Both the position numbers and the translations under genes were made by a program. A DNA stretch of 64,000 nt, taken from the NCBI RefSeq assembly GCF_003732265.1, contig NZ_MOBK01000005.1, positions 124,001 through 188,000 on the forward strand, read 5' to 3'. Origin of the DNA: Pseudomonas brassicacearum. GTDB taxonomy: Bacteria > Pseudomonadota > Gammaproteobacteria > Pseudomonadales > Pseudomonadaceae. The notes below the pieces were generated by a model, which worked only from the letters and a program-made list of their open reading frames with translations, was not told the DNA's origin and did no database searches. This document shows, one piece after another, positions 1-9,565 of the stretch; position 1 is the first letter of the stretch; each line of letters starts with the position of its first letter.

Positions 1-1047
1 ACCCCGGAACGCATCGACGGCATGATCGTCGGCCTGCGCCAGGTGGCCGCATTGCCGGACCCGGTCGGCGCGATTCGCGACATGAGCTTCCGCCCGTCGG
101 GTATTCAGGTTGGCAAGATGCGCGTGCCGTTGGGCGTGATCGGAATCATCTACGAATCCCGGCCGAACGTGACCATCGACGCCGCCAGCCTGTGCCTGAA
201 GTCCGGCAACGCGACGATCCTGCGCGGCGGCTCCGAAGCCATTCATTCCAACCGCGCCATTGCCGCCTGCATCCAGCGCGGTCTGGCCGAAGCCGAACTG
301 CCGGCCGCCGTGGTGCAAGTGGTCGAAACCACTGATCGTGCTGCCGTTGGCGCGCTGATCACCATGCCGGAATACGTCGACGTCATCGTGCCCCGTGGTG
401 GCCGTGGCCTGATCGAACGTGTCAGCCGTGATGCCCGCGTGCCGGTGATCAAACACCTGGACGGCATCTGCCACGTTTACGTGAGTGAGCATGCCGATCT
501 GGCGAAAGCCCAGCGCATCGCGTTCAACGCCAAGACGTACCGTTATGGCATCTGCGGCGCGATGGAAACGCTGCTGGTGGATCAAACCGTTGCCAAGGAT
601 TTCCTGCCGTCGATGGCTGCCCAGTTCCGCGAAAAAGGCGTTGAACTGCGTGGTTGCCAGCGCACGCGGGCGATCATCGATGCGGTAGCGGCCACGGAAG
701 AAGACTGGACCACCGAATACCTGGCGCCGATTCTGTCGATCCGCGTGGTCGACGGGCTGGACCAGGCCATCGAACATATTAATCAGCACGGCTCCCATCA
801 CACCGACTCGATCGTCAGCGAAAACCTCTCCGACACACGGCGTTTCGTCGCGCAAGTCGATTCATCGTCGGTGATGATCAACACCCCGACGTGCTTCGCC
901 GATGGCTTCGAATACGGATTGGGTGCCGAGATTGGCATTTCTACTGATAAGCTGCACGCCCGCGGCCCGGTGGGCCTCGAAGGACTGACCTGCGAGAAGT
1001 ACATCGTGGTCGGTGATGGCCAGCTGCGCGGCCAGGCGTCGGTCTGA
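1..1047 (+). CDS. proA: Glutamate-5-semialdehyde dehydrogenase (gamma-glutamyl phosphate reductase), 5' end cut off
   Basis: Cytosolic second enzyme of proline synthesis; it reduces gamma-glutamyl phosphate to glutamate-5-semialdehyde with NADPH. The frame is open from base 1 and 348 residues are visible; the family usually has about 420, so roughly 70 N-terminal residues lie outside the window. The aldehyde-dehydrogenase-type nucleophile is the Cys in the [11 protein letters not shown] segment (codon at 553-555). The region around [10 protein letters not shown] and the C-terminal GPVGLEGLT segment are typical of ProA. It is directly followed by nadD, with the stop codon almost touching the nadD start, as in other Pseudomonas. 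No oddity is visible in the part present. Confidence 0.96.
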   Translation, partial: TPERIDGMIVGLRQVAALPDPVGAIRDMSFRPSGIQVGKMRVPLGVIGIIYESRPNVTIDAASLCLKSGNATILRGGSEAIHSNRAIAACIQRGLAEAELPAAVVQVVETTDRAAVGALITMPEYVDVIVPRGGRGLIERVSRDARVPVIKHLDGICHVYVSEHADLAKAQRIAFNAKTYRYGICGAMETLLVDQTVAKDFLPSMAAQFREKGVELRGCQRTRAIIDAVAATEEDWTTEYLAPILSIRVVDGLDQAIEHINQHGSHHTDSIVSENLSDTRRFVAQVDSSSVMINTPTCFADGFEYGLGAEIGISTDKLHARGPVGLEGLTCEKYIVVGDGQLRGQASV

Positions 1048-1048
1048 C

Positions 1049-1738
1049 TTGGGCGACCTTGACCCGACAGCCCCAGCCACCGCAAACGAGCCTCGACCTC
1101 GGCGCATTGGCATGCTGGGCGGCACGTTCGACCCGGTGCACATCGGCCATCTGCGTGGTGCGCTGGAAGTCGCCGAGTCGTTGGCGCTCGATGAATTGCG
1201 TCTGACACCCAGTGCCAGGCCGCCGCATCGCGGTACGCCGCAGGTGTCGGCCAAAGACCGTCTGGCGATGGTCGAGTGCGCGGTGGCCGGTGTGGCGCCG
1301 TTAGTGGTGGATGCCCGCGAATTGCAGCGGGACAAACCGTCCTACACTATCGATACCCTGGAACTGATGCGCGCCGAACTGGCCGCCCAGACCCAGGTTT
1401 TTCTACTTTTGGGCTGGGACGCATTTTGCGGCCTGCCCACTTGGCACCGCTGGGAAGAGTTGCTCCAGCATTGCCACATCCTGGTGCTGCAACGCCCGGA
1501 TGCCGACAGCGAACCGCCGGATGCCTTGCGCAACCTGCTGGCAGCGCGCTCGGTGAGCGACCCGCTGGCCCTCAAAGGGCCGAGCGGACAGATTGCATTC
1601 GTCTGGCAGACACCGCTCGCGGTATCCGCCACCCAGATCCGTCAACTGCTGGCCAGCGGTAAGTCGGTACGTTTCCTGGTGCCCGACGCGGTCCTGGCCT
1701 ACATCGATGCGCACGGACTTTACCGTGCGTCGAACTGA
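1049..1738 (+). CDS. nadD: Nicotinate-nucleotide adenylyltransferase
   Basis: Transfers AMP from ATP to nicotinate mononucleotide to make deamido-NAD in NAD biosynthesis. The nucleotidyltransferase signature [12 protein letters not shown] lies near the N-terminus, and the C-terminal VSATQIR segment corresponds to the family ISSTxxR motif. The start is uncertain. A TTG at 1049, two bases after the proA stop, gives 229 residues with a short extra N-terminal stretch. An ATG at 1013 would overlap proA, and the ATG at 1112 would begin inside the conserved RRIGMLGG strand. Tight spacing implies co-transcription with proA and rsfS. Confidence 0.95.
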   Translation: MGDLDPTAPATANEPRPRRIGMLGGTFDPVHIGHLRGALEVAESLALDELRLTPSARPPHRGTPQVSAKDRLAMVECAVAGVAPLVVDARELQRDKPSYTIDTLELMRAELAAQTQVFLLLGWDAFCGLPTWHRWEELLQHCHILVLQRPDADSEPPDALRNLLAARSVSDPLALKGPSGQIAFVWQTPLAVSATQIRQLLASGKSVRFLVPDAVLAYIDAHGLYRASN

Positions 1739-1809
1739 AAAGAGGCGCGCTTCAAGCACGTGATCACGTGTATCGAAGCCCCCGAACATACGAGCAAAAC
1801 GAGTTTTAT

Positions 1810-2304
1810 ATGACTGACAAAGACGTAGCTAAAGTAAAGCGCAAAGGCACATTCAAAAGCGCTCCACTGCCAGTAGAGGCGCCAACCGGGCCGGAGCTGC
1901 GCGGTGAAGAACTGGTCAAGGTTGCCGTAGCCGCCCTGGAAGACGTCAAGGCCCAGGACATTCAGGTCATCGACGTTCGTGAAAAGCAGAGCATCACTGA
2001 CTTCATGATCATCGCTACCGGTACCTCCAACCGCCAGATCGGCGCGATGCTGGACAAGGTTCGCGAAGCCGTCAAAGCCCAGGGCGTCAAGCCATTGGGT
2101 GAAGAAGGCAAGGGCGACAGCGACTGGGTCCTGCTGGACATGGACGACGTCATCGTTCACATGATGACCGCCTCCGCTCGCCAGTTCTACGACCTGGAAC
2201 GCCTGTGGTCCGGCGCTGAACAGAGCCGTGCGCTGAACGCGGCTCACCACAGCCCGGAAAACACCCACGAGCATTTCATCAAGCTCAACAAAGACCAGCA
2301 ATAA
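1810..2304 (+). CDS. rsfS: Ribosomal silencing factor RsfS
   Basis: RsfS (YbeB/Iojap family) binds ribosomal protein L14 and blocks joining of the 30S and 50S subunits when nutrients are short. The conserved core runs from about residue 40 (ELVKVAVAALEDVKAQDIQVID) through ITDFMIIATGTSNRQ to the W-VLLDMDDVIVHMM segment. The ATG at 1810 gives 164 residues, longer than the E. coli protein (about 105) because of a basic N-terminal extension and an acidic/His tail common in Pseudomonas; an in-frame start at 1768 is less likely. It sits between nadD and rlmH, the classic neighbourhood. Confidence 0.94.
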   Translation: MTDKDVAKVKRKGTFKSAPLPVEAPTGPELRGEELVKVAVAALEDVKAQDIQVIDVREKQSITDFMIIATGTSNRQIGAMLDKVREAVKAQGVKPLGEEGKGDSDWVLLDMDDVIVHMMTASARQFYDLERLWSGAEQSRALNAAHHSPENTHEHFIKLNKDQQ

Positions 2305-2313
2305 GGGCCCGCT

Positions 2314-2781
2314 GTGCGACTGCGACTGATCGCCGTCGGTTCACGGATGCCCAAGTGGGTGGAAGAAGGCTGGCATGAATATGCCAAGCGTCTTCCGTCC
2401 GAGCTGGCGCTGGAACTGGTGGAAATACCGCTCAACACCCGTGGCAAGAACGCCGACGTGGCGCGCTTCATCCGTCAGGAAGGCGAAGCCATGCTGGCCA
2501 AGGTCGGGCCGAATGAGCGTGTTGTCACCCTCGAAGTCCACGGCAAGCCCTGGAGCACTGAGCAACTGGCGGTCGAACTCGATCGCTGGCGCCTGGATTC
2601 GCGCACGGTGAATTTCATGGTCGGCGGCCCCGAAGGGCTGGCGCCGGAAGTCTGTGCCCGAGCCGATCAGCGCTGGTCATTGTCACCGTTGACGTTGCCG
2701 CACCCGCTGGTGCGGATTCTGATCGGCGAACAGCTGTATCGTGCCTGGACAGTCTTGTCCGGCCACCCTTACCACAAGTAG
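2314..2781 (+). CDS. rlmH: 23S rRNA (pseudouridine-1915-N3)-methyltransferase RlmH
   Basis: SPOUT-class methyltransferase that N3-methylates pseudouridine 1915 in helix 69 of 23S rRNA, acting on assembled 70S ribosomes. The protein has 155 residues, the usual length, and starts with GTG nine bases after the rsfS stop. The SAM-binding trefoil-knot elements are visible: the MVGGPEGL loop and the C-terminal [23 protein letters not shown] segment. It is co-oriented with rsfS and mrdA. Confidence 0.96.
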   Translation: MRLRLIAVGSRMPKWVEEGWHEYAKRLPSELALELVEIPLNTRGKNADVARFIRQEGEAMLAKVGPNERVVTLEVHGKPWSTEQLAVELDRWRLDSRTVNFMVGGPEGLAPEVCARADQRWSLSPLTLPHPLVRILIGEQLYRAWTVLSGHPYHK

Positions 2782-2791
2782 TTCTGCCCCC

Positions 2792-4687
2792 ATGTCTCAG
2801 CCGATCCGTATCAAGGACCACGAAAAAGACGCCCGTCTGGTGCGTGGCCGTGTCGTGTTCGGTGCCATTGCGGTAGTGACGCTTATTTGTGTGCTGATCG
2901 CGCGGTTGTATTTCCTTCAGGTCATCCAGTACGAGTACCACTCGACCCTGTCGGAAAACAACCGCGTCCATGTGCAGCCGATTCCACCCACGCGCGGGCT
3001 GATCTTCGACCGCAATGGCGTGGTAATCGCCGACAACCGGCCCAGCTTCAGCCTGAGCATGACCCGCGAACGCTCTGGCGAGTGGCAACAAGTGCTCGAC
3101 GTGATCGTCCAGGTGCTGGAGTTGACTCCAGAGGATCGGGTGATCTTCGAGAAACGCATGCGTCAGGGGCGTCGGCCGTTCGAGCCGGTGCCGATCCTGT
3201 TCGAGCTGACCGAAGAACAGATCGCACGTATCGCGGTGAATCAGTTCCGTCTGCCGGGCGTGGAGGTGGTCGCGCAGTTGGTTCGTCACTATCCGCAAGG
3301 TGCGCATTTTGCGCACTCGGTGGGATATATGGGGCGGATCAACGAGAAAGAGCTCAAGTCTCTGGATCCGGTGAGTTATAGCGGCACCCATCAAATCGGC
3401 AAAACCGGCATTGAACGCTTCTACGAACCCGAGCTGCACGGACAGGTCGGTTACGAGGAAGTCGAAACCAACGCTCGGGGCCGCGTATTGCGCGTACTCA
3501 AGCGTACCGATCCGATTCCTGGCAAGGACATTGTCCTGAGCCTGGACATCAAATTGCAGGAAGCCGCCGAGACCGCACTTGGCGGACGTCGTGGCGCCGT
3601 CGTGGCACTGGACCCGAAAACCGGTGAAGTGCTGGCGATGGTCAGTCAACCGAGTTTCGATCCGAACCTGTTCGTCACCGGCATCAGTTCCAAGGCCTAT
3701 TCCGAGCTGCGCGACTCCATCGACCGGCCGCTGTTCAACCGCGTGCTGCGCGGCCTTTACCCGCCGGGTTCGACCATCAAGCCGGCCGTGGCGATTGCCG
3801 GTCTGGATTCGGGGGTGGTCACTGCGTCGACCCGCGTGTTCGACCCCGGTTACTACATGCTCCCCAACTACGATCACAAATACCGTAACTGGAACCGTAC
3901 GGGTGATGGCTACGTAGATCTGGACACGGCGATCATGCGGTCCAACGACACCTATTTCTATGACCTGGCCCACAAGCTGGGGATCGATCGATTGTCGTCG
4001 TATCTGGGCAAGTTCGGCATTGGCCAAAAGGTCTCGCTGGACATGTTCGAAGAATCGCCGGGCCTGATGCCGTCCCGCGAATGGAAACGTGCGACCCGTC
4101 GCCAGGCCTGGTTCCCGGGTGAAACCCTGATTCTGGGGATCGGCCAGGGCTACATGCAGTCCACGCCGCTGCAACTGGCCCAGGCCACGGCGCTGGTGGC
4201 CAACAAAGGTGTGTGGAACCGTCCGCACCTGGCCAAGACCGTCGAAGGCGAGAGGCCCAAGGATGAAAACCCGATGCCGGACATCGTCCTGCGCGATCCG
4301 TCGGACTGGACCAAGGTCAATCACGGTATGCAGCAGGTGATGCACGGCGCTCGCGGTACCGCGCGCAAGGCATCGATTGGCGCGCAATACCGGATCGCCG
4401 GTAAAAGTGGTACGGCTCAGGTCGTCGCGATCAAGCAGGGCGAGAAGTACGACCGCTCCAAGGTTCAGGAGCGTCACCGCGACCACGCCTTGTTTGTCGG
4501 CTTCGCGCCGGCAGACAACCCGCAAATCGTGGTGTCGGTGATGGTCGAGAACGGCGAGTCCGGTTCCGGGGTCGCCGCGCCAGTGGTGCGTCAAGTCATG
4601 GACGCCTGGCTCCTGGACCAGGACGGCCGACTTAAAGCCGAGTACGCCAGCCCTATCAGCGCAGAGGCTACAGCCCGTGATGAATAA
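2792..4687 (+). CDS. mrdA: Penicillin-binding protein 2, elongation-specific transpeptidase
   Basis: Class B PBP of the rod complex; it crosslinks peptidoglycan during side-wall growth together with RodA (pbpA in P. aeruginosa naming). The ATG at 2792 gives 631 residues. One membrane anchor lies at about residues 20-42, followed by the PBP dimerisation region (TRGLIFDRNG) and the transpeptidase domain. The active-site SxxK is Ser327-Thr-Ile-Lys330, the SxN motif is in MRSNDTYFY, and the KSG triad is in IAGKSGTAQ. The 3' end overlaps rodA by eight bases, suggesting translational coupling. Confidence 0.97.
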   Translation: MSQPIRIKDHEKDARLVRGRVVFGAIAVVTLICVLIARLYFLQVIQYEYHSTLSENNRVHVQPIPPTRGLIFDRNGVVIADNRPSFSLSMTRERSGEWQQVLDVIVQVLELTPEDRVIFEKRMRQGRRPFEPVPILFELTEEQIARIAVNQFRLPGVEVVAQLVRHYPQGAHFAHSVGYMGRINEKELKSLDPVSYSGTHQIGKTGIERFYEPELHGQVGYEEVETNARGRVLRVLKRTDPIPGKDIVLSLDIKLQEAAETALGGRRGAVVALDPKTGEVLAMVSQPSFDPNLFVTGISSKAYSELRDSIDRPLFNRVLRGLYPPGSTIKPAVAIAGLDSGVVTASTRVFDPGYYMLPNYDHKYRNWNRTGDGYVDLDTAIMRSNDTYFYDLAHKLGIDRLSSYLGKFGIGQKVSLDMFEESPGLMPSREWKRATRRQAWFPGETLILGIGQGYMQSTPLQLAQATALVANKGVWNRPHLAKTVEGERPKDENPMPDIVLRDPSDWTKVNHGMQQVMHGARGTARKASIGAQYRIAGKSGTAQVVAIKQGEKYDRSKVQERHRDHALFVGFAPADNPQIVVSVMVENGESGSGVAAPVVRQVMDAWLLDQDGRLKAEYASPISAEATARDE

Positions 4688-5822
4688 TTTTGATCGCATG
4701 CTCTCCAGTGAGGATGTGATGCGTCGCCGTGCCACGCTGTTGCAGCGCCTGCATATCGATGGCCCGTTGTTGATTCTGCTGCTGACCCTCGCGGCCGGCA
4801 GCCTGTTCGTGCTGTATTCGGCCAGCGGCAAAAGCTGGGACCTGCTGGCCAAGCAAGCGACTTCGTTTGGCATCGGCCTGGTGTCGATGATCGTCATCGC
4901 ACAGTTCGAGCCGCGATTCATGGCGCGTTGGGTGCCGGTCGGTTATGTGATCGGTGTGCTGTTGCTGGTGGTGGTGGACGTCATGGGCCACAACGCCATG
5001 GGTGCCACGCGCTGGATCAACATCCCCGGGGTGATTCGCTTCCAGCCCTCGGAGTTCATGAAGATCCTGATGCCGGCGACCATCGCCTGGTACCTGTCCA
5101 AGCGCACTTTGCCGCCGCAGCTCAAGCACGTGGCGGTCAGCCTGTTCCTGATTGGCTTGCCGTTCATCCTGATCGTGCGTCAGCCGGACCTGGGCACATC
5201 GCTGCTGATCCTGGCCGGTGGCGCGTTTGTACTGTTTATGGGTGGCTTGAAATGGCGCTGGATCATCAGTGTGCTGGCGGCGGCCGTTCCGGTGGCTGTG
5301 GCGATGTGGTTCTTCATCATGCACGACTACCAGAAGCAGCGAATCCTGACCTTCCTCGACCCGGAGAGCGATCCGTTGGGGACTGGCTGGAACATCATTC
5401 AGTCCAAAGCCGCCATCGGTTCCGGCGGCGTGTTCGGCAAGGGCTGGCTACTGGGCACCCAGTCGCACCTGGACTTCCTGCCGGAAAGCCACACCGACTT
5501 CATTATTGCGGTGATGGGCGAAGAGTTCGGCCTGGTGGGCATTTGCGCGTTGCTGTTGATCTACCTGCTGTTGATCGGTCGGGGGCTGGTGATTACCGCC
5601 CAGGCCCAGACTTTGTTCGGCAAATTGCTCGCGGGCAGCCTGACCATGACGTTTTTTGTTTACGTTTTCGTCAACATCGGTATGGTCAGTGGCCTGTTGC
5701 CGGTCGTGGGGGTGCCGTTGCCGTTCATTAGCTACGGAGGAACTTCGCTGGTAACGCTGCTGTCAGCGTTTGGGGTTTTGATGTCGATCCATACCCATCG
5801 CAAGTGGATCGCACAAGTTTGA
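4680..5822 (+). CDS. rodA: Peptidoglycan glycosyltransferase RodA (SEDS family)
   Basis: Polymerises lipid II into glycan strands in partnership with PBP2 during rod elongation. The 380-residue protein has about ten hydrophobic segments. Conserved SEDS motifs are visible: RWINIPGVIRFQPSEFMK, RQPDLGTSLLI, and the ESHTDFIIAVMGEEFG loop that precedes the C-terminal helices. The ATG at 4680 overlaps the end of mrdA; a GTG lies one codon upstream. Called mrdB in E. coli. Confidence 0.97.
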   Translation: MNNFDRMLSSEDVMRRRATLLQRLHIDGPLLILLLTLAAGSLFVLYSASGKSWDLLAKQATSFGIGLVSMIVIAQFEPRFMARWVPVGYVIGVLLLVVVDVMGHNAMGATRWINIPGVIRFQPSEFMKILMPATIAWYLSKRTLPPQLKHVAVSLFLIGLPFILIVRQPDLGTSLLILAGGAFVLFMGGLKWRWIISVLAAAVPVAVAMWFFIMHDYQKQRILTFLDPESDPLGTGWNIIQSKAAIGSGGVFGKGWLLGTQSHLDFLPESHTDFIIAVMGEEFGLVGICALLLIYLLLIGRGLVITAQAQTLFGKLLAGSLTMTFFVYVFVNIGMVSGLLPVVGVPLPFISYGGTSLVTLLSAFGVLMSIHTHRKWIAQV

Positions 5823-5839
5823 ATAAGGTGAAGATTTCA

Positions 5840-6850
5840 ATGCAAGTAATGCGTGGCTGGGCGACTCGATACGCGCCATGGGTCGGCCTGGTAAGCATCC
5901 TTGGCACAGCGCAGGACGCGTTGGCCGGCGATTACGAAGGCTCACCCCAGGTGGCCGAATTCGTCGGTGAAATGACCCGCGACTACGGTTTCGCCGGTGA
6001 GCAGCTGATGGGCGTGTTCCGCGAAGCCGATCGCAAGCAGTCGATTCTGGACGCCATCTCGAAACCCGCCGAACGGGTCAAGCAGTGGAACGAATACCGG
6101 CCGATGTTCATCACCGACGCGCGAATCGCTCGTGGTGTGGACTTCTGGCGTCAGCACGAAGCAGTACTGGCGCGTGCCGAGCAGGAATACGGCGTGCCGG
6201 CGCAGGTGATTGTCTCGATCATCGGCGTTGAGACCTTTTTCGGCCGCAATACCGGCAATTACCGGGTGATCGATGCGTTGTCGACCCTGGGTTTTGACTA
6301 TCCTCCCCGTGCCGAGTTTTTCCGCAAGGAATTGCGTGAGTTCTTGCTGCTGGCCCGGGAAGAGCAGGTCGATCCGTTGACCCTCAAGGGCTCTTACGCC
6401 GGTGCCATGGGCTTACCGCAGTTCATGCCGAGCAGTTTTCGCGCCTATGCCGTGGACTTCGACGGCGACGGCCACATCAATATCTGGAACAACCCGGACG
6501 ATGCCATTGGCAGCGTTGCCAGTTACTTCAAGCGTCACGGCTGGGTGGCCGGCGAACCGGTGGTCAGCCGCGCCGACGTTCGGGGCGAGCAGGTGGACGA
6601 CGGTTTGACCACAGGCATCGAGCCGGTTAAAACCGTAGGGGAGTTGCGGGCGCTGGGGTGGTCAAGTCATGATGCGCTGCGCGATGATATGCCGGTCACG
6701 GCTTTCCGCCTGGAAGGTGACAATGGCCCCGAGTACTGGATGGGCCTGAAGAATTTTTACGCGATTACGCGTTATAACCGCAGCGTGATGTACGCCATGG
6801 CCGTACATCAACTGTCTGAACAGCTGGTCCAAGCACGGGGCGTCAAGTAA
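5840..6850 (+). CDS. mltB: Lytic murein transglycosylase B, soluble SltB1-like form
   Basis: Cleaves the beta-1,4 bond between MurNAc and GlcNAc in the periplasm, producing 1,6-anhydro ends. The ATG at 5840 gives 336 residues. The N-terminus is a signal peptide (cleavage probably after DALAG) with no lipobox cysteine, so this is a soluble periplasmic form rather than a lipoprotein; the P. aeruginosa gene at this place between rodA and rlpA is called sltB1. The catalytic Glu is in the IGVETFFGRNTG motif; AGAMGLPQFMPSSFRAYAVDFDGDG is the family signature. The stop overlaps the rlpA start (TAATG). Confidence 0.95.
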   Translation: MQVMRGWATRYAPWVGLVSILGTAQDALAGDYEGSPQVAEFVGEMTRDYGFAGEQLMGVFREADRKQSILDAISKPAERVKQWNEYRPMFITDARIARGVDFWRQHEAVLARAEQEYGVPAQVIVSIIGVETFFGRNTGNYRVIDALSTLGFDYPPRAEFFRKELREFLLLAREEQVDPLTLKGSYAGAMGLPQFMPSSFRAYAVDFDGDGHINIWNNPDDAIGSVASYFKRHGWVAGEPVVSRADVRGEQVDDGLTTGIEPVKTVGELRALGWSSHDALRDDMPVTAFRLEGDNGPEYWMGLKNFYAITRYNRSVMYAMAVHQLSEQLVQARGVK

Positions 6851-7863
6851 TGCAGGCATTGCCTATGAATAAACCCCTGAAGCTCATGGCTTTCGCCGCG
6901 TTGGCGGTGCTGCTTGCCAGTTGCTCGACCAGTCGCGCGCCGACTCAGAAATCCCCGTCCACCGCCGTGCGTGCTACGCCGGGGCTGGACATCAACCGCG
7001 CCCACAAAGATGGCGCGCCGTGGTGGGATGTCGACGTATCGCGCATCCCGGACGCCACGCCGACCCTGCACAGCGGTCCTTACAAGGCCAACCCTTACAC
7101 GGTGCTGGGCAAGACCTATTTCCCGCTGCAAGAATCCAAGACCTACGTCGCTTCGGGCACGGCGTCCTGGTATGGCACCAAGTTTCACGGCCAGAACACC
7201 GCCAATGGCGAGGTGTATGACCTGTACGGCATGAGTGCCGCACACAAGACATTGCCACTGCCCAGTTACGTTCGGGTGACCAACCTGGACAACAACAAGA
7301 GCGTGATCCTGCGGGTCAACGACCGTGGACCGTTCTATTCGGACCGCATCATCGACTTGTCCTATGCCGCCGCGAAAAAACTCGGTTACGCCGAAATCGG
7401 CACGGCGCGGGTCAAGGTCGAGGGTATCGACCCGCAACAGTGGTGGGCACAAAAAGGCCGTCCGGCGCCTTTGATGCTCAACGAGCCGCAAGTCGCGCAA
7501 AATAGCGCCCCGGTGATTACGGCTTCGGCCGGCACCGTCGAGCAATGGACGCCGCCACCGCAGCAACACGCCGCGGCCGTCGTGCCTGTTCAGCTTGATG
7601 CAAAAAAAAACGCTTCTGTACCAGCCTCTGGCCAGTATCTGCAGGTGGGCGCGTTCGCCAACCCGGACGCTGCAGAACTCCTGAGATCGAAGCTCAGCGG
7701 GATGGTGAGCGCTCCGGTGTTCATCAGCTCGATAGTGCGCAACCAACAGACACTGCATCGGGTGCGCTTGGGGCCGATCGGTTCTCCGGGTGAAATCCAG
7801 CAAGTGCAGAACAGCGTGCGCATGGCCAATCTCGGTTCGCCGAGCCTGGTCACCGCCGAGTAA
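6850..7863 (+). CDS. rlpA: Septal ring lytic transglycosylase / rare lipoprotein A RlpA
   Basis: Outer-membrane lipoprotein that in Pseudomonas cleaves peptide-stripped glycan strands at the septum. The lipobox is LLASC, with the Cys at residue 25 from the ATG at 6850, or residue 20 from the alternative ATG at 6865. A double-psi beta-barrel domain follows (GTASWYGTKFHGQ ... ILRVNDRGPF), with the Glu/Asp/His-type catalytic residues within it. After a Pro/Gln/Ala-rich linker, a C-terminal SPOR domain (GQYLQVGAFANPDAAELL to the end) binds denuded glycans. 337 residues from 6850. Part of the elongation/cell-wall operon. Confidence 0.96.
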   Translation: MQALPMNKPLKLMAFAALAVLLASCSTSRAPTQKSPSTAVRATPGLDINRAHKDGAPWWDVDVSRIPDATPTLHSGPYKANPYTVLGKTYFPLQESKTYVASGTASWYGTKFHGQNTANGEVYDLYGMSAAHKTLPLPSYVRVTNLDNNKSVILRVNDRGPFYSDRIIDLSYAAAKKLGYAEIGTARVKVEGIDPQQWWAQKGRPAPLMLNEPQVAQNSAPVITASAGTVEQWTPPPQQHAAAVVPVQLDAKKNASVPASGQYLQVGAFANPDAAELLRSKLSGMVSAPVFISSIVRNQQTLHRVRLGPIGSPGEIQQVQNSVRMANLGSPSLVTAE

Positions 7864-7973
7864 TACGTAGTACTTGATTGACGGTTCGCTTGCGGTTTGG
7901 GGGGCGGACCTGGTTGTTGGCTCATGAAGAACAAAAGCCCGGCAAGGGTTATAGAGTGAACGACTGAACACGC

Positions 7974-7995
7974 GATGACCCGTTAGAAGGTCATC
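7974..7995 (+). repeat. Perfect 7-bp hairpin in the dacA 5' leader
   Basis: Arms GATGACC (7974-7980) and GGTCATC (7989-7995) enclose an 8-base loop in the 181-bp gap between rlpA and dacA. A TATAGA box at 7950-7955 could be a -10 element, which would put the hairpin in the dacA leader; no good -35 is seen. The T-poor sequence after the hairpin makes a strong terminator unlikely. It could be an mRNA stabiliser or a weak rlpA terminator. Confidence 0.4.
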
Positions 7996-8044
7996 TGATT
8001 AGTTTTGCCCTTGGGCAGTTTCCATTAGCGATTTCGAGAGACGG

Positions 8045-9202
8045 ATGAACATCACCACCTTTGCCAAACGCCTGTTCCTGTTAGTCCCGCTGCTCCTCTC
8101 GCCCGCCGCGTTCGCGGTCGAGGTGATGCCATCACCCCCACAACTGGCCGCCAAGGCCTATGTGCTCATGGATGCCAGCAGCGGCAACGTGCTGGTCGAG
8201 AACAATGGTGATCAGCGTCTGCCGCCGGCCAGCCTGACCAAGCTGATGACCGCGTATATCGCGACCCTGGAAATCCGTCGTGGCCAGATCGGCGAAAACG
8301 ACCCGGTGACCGTCAGCGAAAACGCCTGGCGTACCGGCGGTTCGCGGATGTTCATCAAGGTTGGCTCGCAGGTGACTGTCAGCGACCTGCTGCACGGCAT
8401 CATCATTCAGTCGGGTAACGACGCCAGTGTTGCGCTCTCCGAGCACATCGCCGGCAGCGAAGACGCTTTCGCCGACGTGATGAACAAAACCGTGGCCGAC
8501 CTGGGCATGACCAACACCCACTTCATGAACCCGACTGGTCTGCCAAACCCTGAACACTACTCGTCGGCTCACGACATGGCCGTGCTGGCTCGCGCGATCA
8601 TCCACGAAGACCCGGCTCACTACGCGATCTACTCGCAGAAAGAGTTCTTCTGGAACGGCATCAAGCAACCTAACCGTAACCTGCTGCTGTGGCGCGACAA
8701 GACCGTCGACGGTCTGAAAACCGGTCACACCGACGAAGCCGGCTACTGCATGGTGTCTTCGGCTGTACGTGATGGCATGCGCCTGATCGCCGTGGTGTTC
8801 GGCACCAACAGCGAAGTGGCTCGCGCCTCTGAAACCCAGAAGCTGCTGACTTACGGTTTCCGCTTCTTCGAAACCCAGACCTTCTATCAGAAAGGTGCCG
8901 AGCTGGCTCAGGCCCCTGTCTGGAAAGGCGCGACCAATCAAGTCAAGGCCGGCCTGGCTGAAGACCTGACCATGACCTTGCCAAAAGGCCAGCTGAAAAA
9001 GCTCGCCGCCAGCATGACCATGAATCCGCAACTGGTTGCACCAATCGCCAAGGGCGACGTGATCGGTAAAGTGGAAGTGAAACTGGACGACAAAGTGGTG
9101 CACAGCGCTGATCTGATCGCTCTGGACGCTGTCGAGGAAGGTGGTATCTTCCGCCGCATGTGGGATAGCATCCGTCTATTCTTCTACAGCATCTTCAACT
9201 GA
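8045..9202 (+). CDS. dacA: D-alanyl-D-alanine carboxypeptidase (PBP5/6 family)
   Basis: Periplasmic DD-carboxypeptidase that trims the terminal D-Ala from pentapeptide stems and so limits crosslinking; the P. aeruginosa gene at this locus is called dacC (PBP5). 385 residues with an N-terminal signal peptide ending about AAFA-VE. Active-site motifs are all present: SxxK as Ser63-Leu-Thr-Lys66, SGN at 123-125, and KTG at 225-227. The C-terminal domain ends in an amphipathic stretch (RRMWDSIRLFFYSIFN) that anchors such proteins to the inner membrane. Confidence 0.96.
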   Translation: MNITTFAKRLFLLVPLLLSPAAFAVEVMPSPPQLAAKAYVLMDASSGNVLVENNGDQRLPPASLTKLMTAYIATLEIRRGQIGENDPVTVSENAWRTGGSRMFIKVGSQVTVSDLLHGIIIQSGNDASVALSEHIAGSEDAFADVMNKTVADLGMTNTHFMNPTGLPNPEHYSSAHDMAVLARAIIHEDPAHYAIYSQKEFFWNGIKQPNRNLLLWRDKTVDGLKTGHTDEAGYCMVSSAVRDGMRLIAVVFGTNSEVARASETQKLLTYGFRFFETQTFYQKGAELAQAPVWKGATNQVKAGLAEDLTMTLPKGQLKKLAASMTMNPQLVAPIAKGDVIGKVEVKLDDKVVHSADLIALDAVEEGGIFRRMWDSIRLFFYSIFN

Positions 9203-9225
9203 ATACAGTGTGCACCTGCATGACT

Positions 9226-9244
9226 CCGCGCTGATCCGGCGCGG
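9226..9244. repeat. G+C-rich 6-bp hairpin between dacA and the DUF493 gene
   Basis: CCGCGC (9226-9231) pairs with GCGCGG (9239-9244) 24 bases after the dacA stop. No T-tract follows, so it is more likely an RNA-stability element than an efficient terminator. The next gene starts 45 bases downstream. Confidence 0.3.
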
Positions 9245-9289
9245 GGGCATGCCCGTCGCCACGGCTTACGCTTACGAGGCCGTTACGCC

Positions 9290-9565
9290 ATGACCGATAC
9301 CGAAGTAAAGGCGCCAAAGATCGAATTCCCTGCCAATGATTACCCGGTTAAGGTGATCAGCGACACCGGCGTGGGGAATAAGGACAAGATCATCGACATC
9401 GTCAGGAAACACGCAGAAATCAATGATGAGCGTGTAGACGAACGCCAAAGCAGCAACGGCAAATACACCACCATTCAGTTGCACATCGTCGCCACCGACC
9501 AGGACCAGCTGTACAACATCAACAGCGAACTGCGGGCTACCGGCTTCGTGCACATGGTGTTGTGA
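9290..9565 (+). CDS. DUF493 / YbeD family protein
   Basis: A 91-residue cytosolic protein of the YbeD family, which has an ACT-like ferredoxin fold and sits between dacA and lipB in many gammaproteobacteria. The core [19 protein letters not shown] and the C-terminal half (STRYTTIQLH-like: [20 protein letters not shown]) are conserved. The molecular role is unknown; a regulatory role is only inferred from the ACT-like fold. The stop overlaps the lipB start (GTGATG), suggesting coupled translation with lipB. Confidence 0.92.
   Translation: MTDTEVKAPKIEFPANDYPVKVISDTGVGNKDKIIDIVRKHAEINDERVDERQSSNGKYTTIQLHIVATDQDQLYNINSELRATGFVHMVL

Noticed and set aside
2615..4921. Long open frame (768 codons) on the minus strand across mrdA
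   Set aside because: It is the mirror of the real mrdA/rodA coding region; high G+C and codon bias produce such frames. mrdA motifs are all on the + strand.
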